DNA of 64,000 bases. Source: Acidobacteriaceae bacterium. Lineage in GTDB: Bacteria > Acidobacteriota > Terriglobia > Bryobacterales > Bryobacteraceae. The position numbers were made by a program, and so were the translations under genes. The notes under the pieces were generated by a model, which worked only from the letters and a program-made list of their open reading frames with translations, had not been told where the DNA came from and made no database searches. The DNA is taken from NCBI GenBank assembly GCA_019240475.1, contig JAFAYI010000031.1, positions 124,001-188,000 on the forward strand, read 5' to 3'. Of this stretch, positions 1-7,499 are shown in pieces (within the stretch, counting starts at the first letter, position 1; each line of letters begins with the position of its first letter).

Positions 1-277
1 CTACTTCCTTCGTCATGTTCAGGTGAATTGTATTTTTTCGACCTTTAAGCCTCTATAACGTTACCGCGCCTGCGCGTGCGGGATAGGCCTACGATTGTGC
101 ATGCCATGCACATTTCCGGCGAGTGCAGAGGGAAGGGTTTGGGTTGTGCTTTGCCCAACCCTCGGCCTAAAAGCGCAAAAATGCCTCCGACCTGTTGACT
201 CGCCGTGGAAAACGAGTGGACGTGTGCGTACATGGACAGAAGATGGAGCAACCAGGGCTCCAGAACCGTATTTAGAC

Positions 278-418
278 TCATGGCGAGCGCCGTTTCTTCG
301 GCTTCCGCCGCTTGAATCGTTTCCCGATAAATTCTTCGACGCGCCGACCGGACAAACTGATCGCGATGTCGCGAATCCAGGCAAGTACGGTTTCGAGAAG
401 GAATCGGGTCAGTTCCAT
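278..418 (-). CDS. Small basic hypothetical protein (46 aa)
   Basis: Unrecognised. From the ATG at 416-418 it encodes a 46-residue protein with an amphipathic or hydrophobic N-terminal half (FLLETVLAWI) and a strongly basic tail (KRFKRRKPKKRR). The same frame stays open upstream to 481, but that part is compositionally poor. It is divergent from the small gene at 556 and the recombinase. A membrane-proximal or nucleic-acid-binding peptide is possible, but nothing proves it is translated. Confidence 0.3.
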   Translation of the reverse strand: MELTRFLLETVLAWIRDIAISLSGRRVEEFIGKRFKRRKPKKRRSP

Positions 419-442
419 CGCGTCATGGTGCGCGCCAGGGAA

Positions 443-531
443 AACGAAAAAAAGGCCCGTGGAGGTGCGTGCAGTGTCCAAAAGCTTCTAAAAGGGGCGT
501 TGTATGCCTCTCCGTCGGCCTTTTTTTCGTT
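443..531. repeat. Perfect 15-bp inverted repeat with A/T tracts (terminator-like)
   Basis: The arms at 443-457 (AACGAAAAAAAGGCC) and 517-531 are exact inverted complements, 59 nt apart. Each arm joins a GGCC core to a seven-base A or T run. A transcript on either strand would fold into a long stem, with GGCC followed by seven U on the plus strand. It could be a bidirectional terminator with a long loop or a small structured RNA. It lies between two divergent small ORFs. Confidence 0.5.
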
Positions 532-555
532 CCGTTTCCCGCCCATACTCCCCCG

Positions 556-753
556 ATGGATTCTCTTGAGCGACTCCAAAAGTTGGCTGGTCCGGACACG
601 ATCAATTGGACGACCGTTCAGCTTGAAGCATTGAATCGCGACATCGATGCAATGGCCGCGTTGTTACTCGATTTTTACCTTGCGCAAGGGAAAGCGAAGG
701 AGCAGCGGGAATGTGGATCAGTCGAGCTTGACGTCTCGCAACCCGACCGTTAG
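556..753 (+). CDS. Small hypothetical protein upstream of the serine recombinase (65 aa)
   Basis: Unrecognised. From the ATG at 556 the frame gives a mostly helical, acidic protein (MDSLERLQKLAGPD... then DIDAMAALLLDFYL) ending in TAG at 751-753. I prefer 556 to the open frame's earlier start at 469 because the extra 29 residues have poor composition and overlap the 15-bp inverted repeat. It ends 38 bp before the recombinase start on the same strand, and its last codons lie inside the 738-764 dyad. It may be a recombinase accessory factor; there is no direct evidence. Confidence 0.45.
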   Translation: MDSLERLQKLAGPDTINWTTVQLEALNRDIDAMAALLLDFYLAQGKAKEQRECGSVELDVSQPDR

Positions 754-764
754 GGTCAGGTTGC
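738..764. promoter_or_regulatory. 27-bp dyad before the serine recombinase
   Basis: GCAACC (738-743) and GGTTGC (759-764) flank an inner GACC/GGTC pair (745-748 and 754-757), giving a nearly perfect two-part palindrome. It ends 27 bp before the recombinase ATG. Its size and symmetry fit either an operator or a recombinase recognition site; large serine recombinases act at short imperfect dyads. No second copy was noticed in the window. Confidence 0.4.
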
Positions 765-791
765 ATGCAGAAACGAATGTGACTGAAAAAC

Positions 792-2378
792 ATGAAAGGC
801 ATCATTTATTGTCGGGTTTCTTCAAAAGAACAGATCGAGGGAACCAGCCTCGAATCACAGCGGACGGCGTGCATGGAATACGCACGATCTAAAAACATCG
901 ACGTATTGAAGGTGTTCGTCGAGCAAGGCGAATCCGCGAAATTTGCTGATAGAACTAAGCTTCTTGAACTCATCGATTTCTGCCGGACACATCAGAACGC
1001 CGTAAACGTGCTCCTCGTCTGGAAGGTTGACCGCTTCGCGAGGAACGTGGCCGACCACTTCAGCGTGAAGGCCACGCTCGGCAAGTATGGCGTGCAGATC
1101 GTGTCCGTCACGGAACCAATTGACGCCAATCCTGAAGGCCGATTGATGGAGACGATTCTCGCTGGATTTGCGCAATTTGATAACGATGTTCGCGCCATGA
1201 GGACAGTACAAGGCATGCGGCGCAAACTGCAGGAAGGAATCTCCCCGTTCCGTCCCCCGTTCGGCTACAAAAGCTCGGTGACAGCCCATGAAAAGAAATT
1301 GATACCCGACGTGCCCGACCAGCCTGCGTTCGACATAATTCAGAGAGCCTTCGCTGAATACGCCACCGGCACCCACACACGGGCCGAGATAGGCCGCCTT
1401 ATGGAATCGTGGGGGCTCCATGCATTACGTGGAAGGTCATTCGCGCCTCAATCGCTTTATGACCTCTTCACAAATCCGTACTACGGTGGAATCCTTGTTG
1501 ACCCTTGGACGGGAGAAGAATACTCTGGCAGGCACAGGCCGGCGGTCACTCGAGAAGAGTTTGCGGTTGTACAACGAGTGATGGCGAAACGAGACAGATC
1601 GGTAGCGCATCGGGTCGAACGCGAAGAGTTCCCTCTGCGAGGCTTTGTCCGGTGCGAGGCCTGCGGGCACGGGCTCACCGGAGCCTTCTCCCGTGGTCGA
1701 AGCAGTCTCTATCCTTATTACTTCTGCGCTCAGCGAGGATGCCCGAAACGAGCCAAAAGCATTCCCATTGATACTTTGCATTCCGAATTTACTTCATTTC
1801 TCGACGAGATTACTTTGCGTCCGCAGATGGTTCCCGCCATTCGCGAGCGCGTCTGGACGATAGCCTCGCGAGAACAGCAAAATCGCTCAGGCGACGTGCA
1901 GCGCCGTCGCAAACGCCTGGAGCAAATACAGCAGGGAATCAGCGAACTGATCCGCATGCGAGCGCAGAACCTCATAACGGATGGGGAGTTCTCAAAAGAA
2001 AAACAGCGGCTCGTCAACGAGCGCATGGCGCAAGAGATCGGGGCGCAGCAGGTCATTCATCTGGAGACCCTGGAAACCGACCTCGAGAAGATCATCGCGC
2101 CCTTGTCGAACCTGCGGGCAACCTGGAAAGTTTTGCCGCAGAGACAGCGTGCCCGGTTCGATCGTCTTATCCTCCCGGCTGGATTTACAACCGGAAGAAT
2201 TCGAACCGCCCAGTTGGGGCTGCTTTTCAGCCTTTTACCCGCACCCGGACCCACCGGTTCAGCTAAAGTACACCGCGCCTGGGTACCACCGAACCCGCTC
2301 TTCTCGGAAATTCGTGAGTTTGTTGAGGTGGTTTGTGGCGCGGGAGGCAGTTTGGAAGAGCTGCCTATAGCGGTTTGA
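792..2378 (+). CDS. Large serine recombinase (resolvase/recombinase family)
   Basis: Site-specific DNA recombinase of about 528 residues, normal for a large serine integrase or transposase-type recombinase. The N-terminal resolvase domain (about 1-145) carries the signature YCRVSSKEQ, with the expected catalytic Ser10 and Arg8 and a later KVDRFARN motif. A recombinase domain follows (about 165-275). A zinc ribbon (CEACG then two more Cys, about 285-320) and a long coiled coil (about 360-435) are typical of the DNA-binding C-terminus. The start is the ATG at 792. A dyad lies just upstream and a hairpin just downstream. Its target and cargo cannot be assigned, because no matching att pair was found. 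It looks intact. Confidence 0.9.
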   Translation: MKGIIYCRVSSKEQIEGTSLESQRTACMEYARSKNIDVLKVFVEQGESAKFADRTKLLELIDFCRTHQNAVNVLLVWKVDRFARNVADHFSVKATLGKYGVQIVSVTEPIDANPEGRLMETILAGFAQFDNDVRAMRTVQGMRRKLQEGISPFRPPFGYKSSVTAHEKKLIPDVPDQPAFDIIQRAFAEYATGTHTRAEIGRLMESWGLHALRGRSFAPQSLYDLFTNPYYGGILVDPWTGEEYSGRHRPAVTREEFAVVQRVMAKRDRSVAHRVEREEFPLRGFVRCEACGHGLTGAFSRGRSSLYPYYFCAQRGCPKRAKSIPIDTLHSEFTSFLDEITLRPQMVPAIRERVWTIASREQQNRSGDVQRRRKRLEQIQQGISELIRMRAQNLITDGEFSKEKQRLVNERMAQEIGAQQVIHLETLETDLEKIIAPLSNLRATWKVLPQRQRARFDRLILPAGFTTGRIRTAQLGLLFSLLPAPGPTGSAKVHRAWVPPNPLFSEIREFVEVVCGAGGSLEELPIAV

Positions 2379-2438
2379 AGGTAAGCAGATGAAAGTGACC
2401 TCGGCCCCGAGATTTGAACCTGATTGCTACCAGCGTGC

Positions 2439-2479
2439 TTTTGGTCGCGGGTACTACTTGGCTCCCGCACGGACCAAAA
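2439..2479. repeat. Hairpin downstream of the serine recombinase
   Basis: TTTTGGTC (2439-2446) and GACCAAAA (2472-2479) pair perfectly. GCGGG (2447-2451) pairs with CCCGC (2464-2468), leaving a three-base bulge. The hairpin starts about 60 bp after the recombinase stop and ends before the next gene at 2534. It may be a terminator or a recombination site; the flanking U-tract is short. Confidence 0.4.
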
Positions 2480-2533
2480 TTGATCCTGCACAGGTCACAA
2501 TTATCGTAACGGAGGCAATAGCTGACGATCCTA

Positions 2534-3382
2534 ATGATTAATGACGCGGGAGAACAATTCAGAAAGCAGTTAGATGAGGCTCTGGGCCACGGAGGTGGCC
2601 CGAAGGCAGCGCGATTTGCGCTAGCTTGTCTTGGCGCGATACCCGGCATTGGTGGCGCGATCGCAGGGATCGCCGGTTCATGGTCCGAACAGGAACAGGC
2701 TGAATTCAACAAGATCTTCGCGGCTTGGCTGAAGCTGCAGGAAGATGAAATACGCGAGATTGGACTGACAATTTTCGAGGTGATGAGCCGTCTCGATCAA
2801 AATGATGAGGAGATTCGAAAACGGGTCGAGAGTCCAGAGTATTTGCGCCTGGTGAAGAAGTGCTTCCGCGATTGGTCGGCGGCAGAAAGCGAGGAAAAAC
2901 GCCGCTTGATTCGGAACTTGCTCAGCAATGCCGCAGCTACAAAGATTTGCCCCGACGACGTGATCAGTATGTTCATCACGTGGATCGACAACTACTCGGA
3001 ATCGCACTTCGCCGTTATCCGAGAAATTTTCAAAGCTCCGGGAACCACTCGCCAGGAGATCTGGAACGCCATTCACGGCGCAGCGGTCCGGGAAAACTCG
3101 GCCGAAGCTGACCTCTTTAAGCTTCTGATTCACGATCTCAGTACCGGTCACGTGATTCGGCAACACCGCCCGGTCGACTATTATGGGCGCTTTATCAAAC
3201 AAGAACCCAAACGGCGAAGTGGTCCGCCAAGCCAGGTTCTCACATCTGCGTTTGACGATGAAAAGCAATACGAGCTAACAGAGCTAGGGAAGCAGTTTGT
3301 GCACTACACGATGAATGAGATCGTCCCCCGAATCGCGGCAGCCAGTGCAGCTAGCGCGGCACCCGACAACAACTCCGCGTAA
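2534..3382 (+). CDS. Hypothetical protein with Gly-rich hydrophobic segment
   Basis: I cannot name a family. The 282-residue protein has a short N-terminus, a Gly/Ala-rich hydrophobic stretch at about 27-48 (LGAIPGIGGAIAGIAG) that could insert into a membrane, a helical charged region, and a compact region with FRDWSAAESEEKRRLI followed by a winged-helix-like part that may end near LTELGKQFV. The ATG at 2534 follows the recombinase by 155 bp, and the gene converges on an XRE regulator. The layout, hydrophobic segment then soluble helical domains in a mobile region, would suit a membrane-acting effector, but that is inference only. Confidence 0.7.
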   Translation: MINDAGEQFRKQLDEALGHGGGPKAARFALACLGAIPGIGGAIAGIAGSWSEQEQAEFNKIFAAWLKLQEDEIREIGLTIFEVMSRLDQNDEEIRKRVESPEYLRLVKKCFRDWSAAESEEKRRLIRNLLSNAAATKICPDDVISMFITWIDNYSESHFAVIREIFKAPGTTRQEIWNAIHGAAVRENSAEADLFKLLIHDLSTGHVIRQHRPVDYYGRFIKQEPKRRSGPPSQVLTSAFDDEKQYELTELGKQFVHYTMNEIVPRIAAASAASAAPDNNSA

Positions 3383-3447
3383 ATGGGTGCGCAACTGCGG
3401 TAGAAGCCATCAAGCCAATAGCGGCCTGAGAACCCTAAGCTTCCGCA

Positions 3448-3909
3448 TTACCGCTCCTGCCCAGCTACGAATTCGAAGTAAGGCAGCATCTGCGCTAACG
3501 CTTGCCGCAATTTCCGATTGCGGGCATGAGCGCGATACAGTTTTAGCAGTTCGGCGAGGGCGGGTTCGATCGGTTCTTTCGACGAAACAATCGCGGCTGA
3601 TTCCTCCGCGAACTGCAACCGGCTCGCATCGAAGTGTTTCGGCAGACCCTTAAGCTCGTCTTCCACGCGTCCATACCTGGCGAGTAACGATGCTTCGCTC
3701 ACGTCGCCCATGGCGTCTCGAATCGCGCCTCGCTCTTCCTCGCAAGCTAAGAGAAAGAGCAATATCAACACCGTCTTGCTTGGCACCAGTTGGCCGGACT
3801 CGTACCGGCTGATAGTACTTTGGTCAGTCCCCAATGATTCGGCGAACTCGGTCATGGTCTGGCTGAGCCGTTGGCGGATGCCGCGTATGGTCGCTGGAAG
3901 AGTAGCCAC
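3448..3909 (-). CDS. XRE-family helix-turn-helix regulator
   Basis: A 153-residue DNA-binding protein. Residues 8-60 form a Cro/CI-type HTH with the usual pattern (RGIRQRLSQTMTEFAESLG, then STISRYESG as the recognition helix). The rest is a helical C-terminal region of unknown role. It is transcribed toward the gene ending at 3382, and its start (ATG, 3909) faces the promoter of the HELTH peptidase gene. Two GCATA-ATATG-like repeats in that promoter are plausible binding sites, so it may control the peptidase gene, itself, or both. Confidence 0.85.
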   Translation of the reverse strand: MATLPATIRGIRQRLSQTMTEFAESLGTDQSTISRYESGQLVPSKTVLILLFLLACEEERGAIRDAMGDVSEASLLARYGRVEDELKGLPKHFDASRLQFAEESAAIVSSKEPIEPALAELLKLYRAHARNRKLRQALAQMLPYFEFVAGQER

Positions 3910-3926
3910 GAGTAGTCAGAAAATGC

Positions 3927-3957
3927 TTGACGCATATATATGTTCTGTGCATAATAT
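3927..3957 (+). promoter_or_regulatory. Sigma70-like promoter with overlapping direct repeats
   Basis: TTGACG (3927-3932) is followed after 18-19 bp by ATAATA/TAATAT (3951-3957), pointing to the gene at 4107. GCATATATATG and GCATAATATG, 17 bp apart, overlap the spacer and the -10 box. They are candidate operators for the XRE protein encoded on the other strand. Confidence 0.5.
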
Positions 3958-4106
3958 GGGTCTGAGCATCTTCGTTCACGATACCGAAGGCTTCTCGCTT
4001 GAAGTATGTTTCCTCATTCGCGCACGAACGCTTAGCCGCAACGGCGGTTAGCGCTTCGCGCGTTGGGAACCCTGCGGAGATGCGACTCCTTCGGAGCTCT
4101 TGAAGT

Positions 4107-4727
4107 ATGACTCGGCGCGGCTTCATGTTCCAACTCGCCGCGCTTAACGGAACGCACGGTCGCAAGGCTGCTTCAAGAAGCCCCATCAAAGCTCTCGGGA
4201 GAGACGGCAACGATCGCGGACCAGAGTCGCTGCAAGCTACGCCGCCCGCCGATCTCCGATGCACCGGGGATCCTTTTATCGATCTCGTCATTCGTTCCAT
4301 GCCGCCAGGTTATGAAATTTCGTGCTCGCACGTTGTGACAATTACCGATTTCAGCGCGTTCTTGCGGTCGCGACCGGATCTTCATGGGAGGCCCGCGCTC
4401 ATCGAGAAGGCGCATCGGTCGATCGCGTTCACCATTGACAGCACGTGGCCTATTTACTTCAACGCCGAGCAGTATAGGCGTCTTGCAGATGCATATGAGA
4501 CAAGCCATCAAGAAGCTCTTATCTGGGTTATGGTCGCCGTCGCTGGCCACGAACTGACGCATGCGACGGGCCACCCGAAAGAATCTGACGGCCTGCTCAC
4601 CGAACTAAGTCTCATCTCCCGGTTCATGCACGAGGGCAAAATCGGTAAAGACTTTCCTATCGATATGGATGAATTGGAACGGCAGTTCGTCAGCGCTGTT
4701 CTCGGCGAGAACGGACGCGTTCGATAA
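4107..4727 (+). CDS. Putative zinc metallopeptidase-like protein (HELTH motif)
   Basis: A 206-residue protein whose central helix carries HELTH (148-152) in GHELTHATGHPKE, with Glu166 downstream as a possible third zinc ligand. This is a gluzincin-like HExxH arrangement, although the overall fold is not one I recognise. There is no clear signal peptide; the N-terminus is basic and the protein looks cytoplasmic. A promoter at 3927-3957 and a 150-bp leader precede it, and the divergent XRE gene suggests a regulator plus metalloprotein pair, as in ImmR/ImmA-like modules. That parallel rests only on the HTH and HExxH pairing. It is alone before a 440-bp gap. Confidence 0.65.
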   Translation: MTRRGFMFQLAALNGTHGRKAASRSPIKALGRDGNDRGPESLQATPPADLRCTGDPFIDLVIRSMPPGYEISCSHVVTITDFSAFLRSRPDLHGRPALIEKAHRSIAFTIDSTWPIYFNAEQYRRLADAYETSHQEALIWVMVAVAGHELTHATGHPKESDGLLTELSLISRFMHEGKIGKDFPIDMDELERQFVSAVLGENGRVR

Positions 4728-5067
4728 CGTTTCGTGTACGTCACCATCACATCGAGAGCTAAACGGACTCCGCCGCCGCCACGGATGCCCGCGTGTTTTT
4801 GACCGATCATCGCGAGGTTTGCTCCGATAGATGTCATGCAGTTTAGGTGCGCATTAACGGCTAATCATAAATGCGATCCAAGTCGTATGGGATCGAGAGT
4901 GTTTACCGTACACCACGCGCAAGGCTCTAATTGCCTTATCCCGGATGAGATCAAAGCTTTCTTGTATTCGGGTGTAGTCTCGTTCGATGGAAAAGGACAA
5001 CCGTAACATCGGGGACCGCCAGAGGGGCGCGTTCAGCAATTTTCAGGGGGCAAAACAATACACGTTG
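4728..5067. other. Intergenic stretch, no gene recognised
   Basis: No ORF here has convincing composition; the short minus-strand frames look random. The useful signals are at its right end, in the promoter and leader of the isoprenoid-synthase-like gene. Confidence 0.5.
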
Positions 5068-5136
5068 TTGCTTACAGATCAGAATTAAGATATGCTTTAC
5101 CCGCATAGTGCGACGTTTGTTCGACGTCGCCGCATA
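5068..5136 (+). promoter_or_regulatory. Promoter and leader hairpin of the isoprenoid cassette
   Basis: TTGCTT (5068-5073), a 17-bp spacer and TATGCT (5091-5096) form a fair sigma70 promoter. Just downstream, GCGACGT (5110-5116) and ACGTCGC (5124-5130) make a 7-bp stem with a 7-nt loop, flanked by two CCGCATA copies (5101-5107 and 5130-5136). A strong AGGAGG (5155-5160) follows, six bases before the ATG at 5167. The hairpin could be an operator or a 5'-UTR control element. Confidence 0.5.
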
Positions 5137-5166
5137 CATTCGGCTGGGTAGGTCAGGAGGTTTCGA

Positions 5167-6213
5167 ATGGGTCGACGAGCCACGCATCAGATACTGGTAA
5201 AGCGGTTTAGGTCCAAGGTGAACACAGGTCGCCGCCGCCTTTTCGCTGAACTAGGCGCCTTTCCTCCTCCTCTAAATGCGATGGCCACCGCTCAGTATTT
5301 GAGTCGCGCAGATTGCGCGAGGTCGTTGCCGATGCTCAGCGAATACGCTCCATGGTTGCTAGCCGATTTCTTCGGATGTCACGACTCACAGTTCCTCTCG
5401 GAATTCGCCCTTGCTTGGTTGTTGATCAATGCCTACACGCTCATTACTGATGATCTGCTGGATCGAAGCGATGTTCGAGGTTCGCAACATCTTCTCATCG
5501 CAAGCGGACTCATTTTACAGCGCGGATTAACGATACTTTATTCCGTGGTCCCACTCACTGCCGCGTTACGATCGCAAGTGAATGAATGTTTCGGCCAGTT
5601 GGCTTCGGCAGTAGCCGCCGAAATCACAACGCGAGTTCAAACACGAGAACGAGGCCCCCTTCACAAGATCCACACTCTAGCTCTCTGTGCAGCTTGTATT
5701 AGGGCGGCAAATGATGGATGTGCACTCTCTAAGGAAGAGTTGGCCATAATGGATCGCTTGGCAAATGGCCTCCAAGAATTCGACGATCTAATGGACTGGT
5801 ACGAAGATTGGTGTGCCGGGCATCTCACGAACCCGCTCCGAACGTGTTTTGATCACCTTATCACTGATAATGTCAATAAATCTACCGAACCGACAGTTTT
5901 CTCTAAAGAAGAACTCGCAAGCGCTTTAGTACTTACAGGCTCATTCGAGACATCGCTCCGCTCGGTGCAACGGCAGTTTAAGTCGATTATAGCTACTAGC
6001 GGTCGCTCTCAAGGATCGGCTCTTGTAAAATATCTCCGTTCTGTTGTTAACAAACTTGACTTTGCCTCGCGGAACGCTAAAGAAATTCGAAGCAACTATA
6101 TCGGTCAACGGAAATGCGTCAGCATCCGATTATTGCGTACCTTCGTGCGCGACACGACAGCCCAAAAGGAAGTACACCGGTTGCTTAACCGCATCCAAGT
6201 CCAGGGAAATTGA
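5167..6213 (+). CDS. Class I isoprenoid synthase-like enzyme (polyprenyl/terpene synthase fold)
   Basis: A 348-residue, all-helical protein with two Asp-rich motifs of class I isoprenoid enzymes: DDLLDRSD at 95-102 and DDLMDWYED at 206-214 in LQEFDDLMDWYED. These are expected to bind the Mg2+-diphosphate of a prenyl substrate. The second motif, ending in a WYEDW-AGHLTNP run, resembles atypical class 1 isoprenoid biosynthesis enzymes more than housekeeping FPP/GGPP synthases. The product cannot be told from sequence. The start is well set by AGGAGG six bases upstream. A membrane protein and an MFS transporter follow on the same strand, suggesting a small biosynthesis and export cassette. Its base composition is lower in GC than the backbone, a sign of transfer. 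Confidence 0.75.
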   Translation: MGRRATHQILVKRFRSKVNTGRRRLFAELGAFPPPLNAMATAQYLSRADCARSLPMLSEYAPWLLADFFGCHDSQFLSEFALAWLLINAYTLITDDLLDRSDVRGSQHLLIASGLILQRGLTILYSVVPLTAALRSQVNECFGQLASAVAAEITTRVQTRERGPLHKIHTLALCAACIRAANDGCALSKEELAIMDRLANGLQEFDDLMDWYEDWCAGHLTNPLRTCFDHLITDNVNKSTEPTVFSKEELASALVLTGSFETSLRSVQRQFKSIIATSGRSQGSALVKYLRSVVNKLDFASRNAKEIRSNYIGQRKCVSIRLLRTFVRDTTAQKEVHRLLNRIQVQGN

Positions 6214-6225
6214 TAGGGCATTCTG

Positions 6226-6242
6226 AATCCCAGTTTGGGATT
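6226..6242. repeat. Short hairpin after the isoprenoid synthase-like gene
   Basis: AATCCCA and TGGGATT pair over a 3-nt loop, starting 13 bp after the stop. It lacks a T-tract, so it may be an mRNA 3'-end stabiliser or an attenuating stem rather than a classical terminator. Confidence 0.35.
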
Positions 6243-6345
6243 GAATCTAAAATAAATCACGAGCGTCTGGTGATCTTGATCCTCGGATAAAACATCTTTG
6301 GTTGTTACAGTTAGTCTGCGAACCACATATCACAAGGGCAGATGC

Positions 6346-7386
6346 GTGAATTCTACCGAAACCATTGCCTTAGCAGATCGAGCGGTATGGCCATATCGAC
6401 TTCTGGCTCGCTTACGTTCAGGCCCGCTCTTCGTTTCTGCCGTTGTTGCAGCCGCTCTACTGGTACTCGGATGCTCCATTGCGGCATTTACACATGAATT
6501 TCACGTGTTACTTGGGATTCCAACACTGGCATTACTGATAGGGCTTGCCGTAGGTACTGGATCTTTCGTCTGGCATCGACGAGCCCTCGGGACCCTGGTC
6601 GATGCTATAACACCTGCAGCCGTACAGGTCAATTCGCTAGATGAAGCTGTGAGGACTGCGTTCCGACACTTTCCGCCAAATGGTTGGTTGCTCGGATTCG
6701 GTCTCCTTTTGGGCAGCACGCTATATCTTGTATTTCCACAGCAATTAAGCAGTTCATATCGCGTATATCACATCTTCCTTTGCATAGCTGGGGGTCTTCT
6801 TTTCGGGTACGGGGTGGTCGGCTTTATCTGGACCTATAACTTGATTCTTATTCTATCCCAAGTTTCGTTCAGTCTTTTTTATTCGCACCGACTACTCGCG
6901 ATTTCGACGCTCGCCTGTGGCTTGGCTTTTTTTGGAGTATGGCCGATTGCGTTCACGGCAATTCTCTGGGCCATCCACCCAAACGTTATCGTCGGACTGG
7001 TGGGTATTGCGGAAATCGTCCTGCTTTTCACTGGGTGGGCTCTTGCAGGAATCGGAATACACCGGATCAATACGCGCTCACGACAGGTCGCCCTAGACGT
7101 AATAGCGAGGCATCTCGATGAGCAGTGGGCGAAGTTTCAAGCGGCGCAAGATTTAGCCGACCGTACGAAGTTGTATGAGGCCATTGAACAGGGTCATAAA
7201 CTCTTGGAGAACATTAAGCACCACCAATGTCGAATCGTCGATTGGGGGGCCCTCTGCGGCAAAGTGCTCATTCCACTTGTTATAGCAGCAACAACCGCAG
7301 TAGCCGTAGGCCTGATAAAGCCGATGGTGGAACCCCAAGCGAATACCGCCAATCAACCGGCTGGTGTTCCATTGAAGGCAAGGTAA
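6346..7386 (+). CDS. Polytopic membrane protein of unknown function
   Basis: Not recognised. It has about six to seven hydrophobic segments in the first 230 residues, a charged cytoplasmic-like helical stretch (about 245-300), and one more hydrophobic segment near the C-terminus. I take the GTG at 6346 as start because AAGGGCAG lies a few bases before it; the frame is also open from a TTG at 6298. It sits between the isoprenoid-synthase-like enzyme and the MFS transporter on the same strand, with gaps of about 130 and 110 bp. It could modify or move a lipid product, but no catalytic motif is visible. Confidence 0.65.
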   Translation: MNSTETIALADRAVWPYRLLARLRSGPLFVSAVVAAALLVLGCSIAAFTHEFHVLLGIPTLALLIGLAVGTGSFVWHRRALGTLVDAITPAAVQVNSLDEAVRTAFRHFPPNGWLLGFGLLLGSTLYLVFPQQLSSSYRVYHIFLCIAGGLLFGYGVVGFIWTYNLILILSQVSFSLFYSHRLLAISTLACGLAFFGVWPIAFTAILWAIHPNVIVGLVGIAEIVLLFTGWALAGIGIHRINTRSRQVALDVIARHLDEQWAKFQAAQDLADRTKLYEAIEQGHKLLENIKHHQCRIVDWGALCGKVLIPLVIAATTAVAVGLIKPMVEPQANTANQPAGVPLKAR

Positions 7387-7499
7387 TTTCTGGGAAGTTA
7401 TAACTTGTGAGAAAAAGGTTCTGAAGTTGACAGTTGTTGCGCCGTATTTATACTGCAGTAAGGAACAACCTCAATAATCAGCGGTTTGATGACAACAAT

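Noticed and set aside
45..805. Several ORFs of 60-179 codons on both strands, apart from the two small genes listed
   Set aside because: They overlap each other, have Arg/Pro/Ser-rich composition and no ribosome site, and cross the inverted repeat.
2401..2425. tRNA-like string (GATTTGAACCTG) after the serine recombinase, possibly an att remnant of the same tRNA-Pro
   Set aside because: Only the general T-loop region (12 bp) matches; acceptor and anticodon parts do not, so it is chance.
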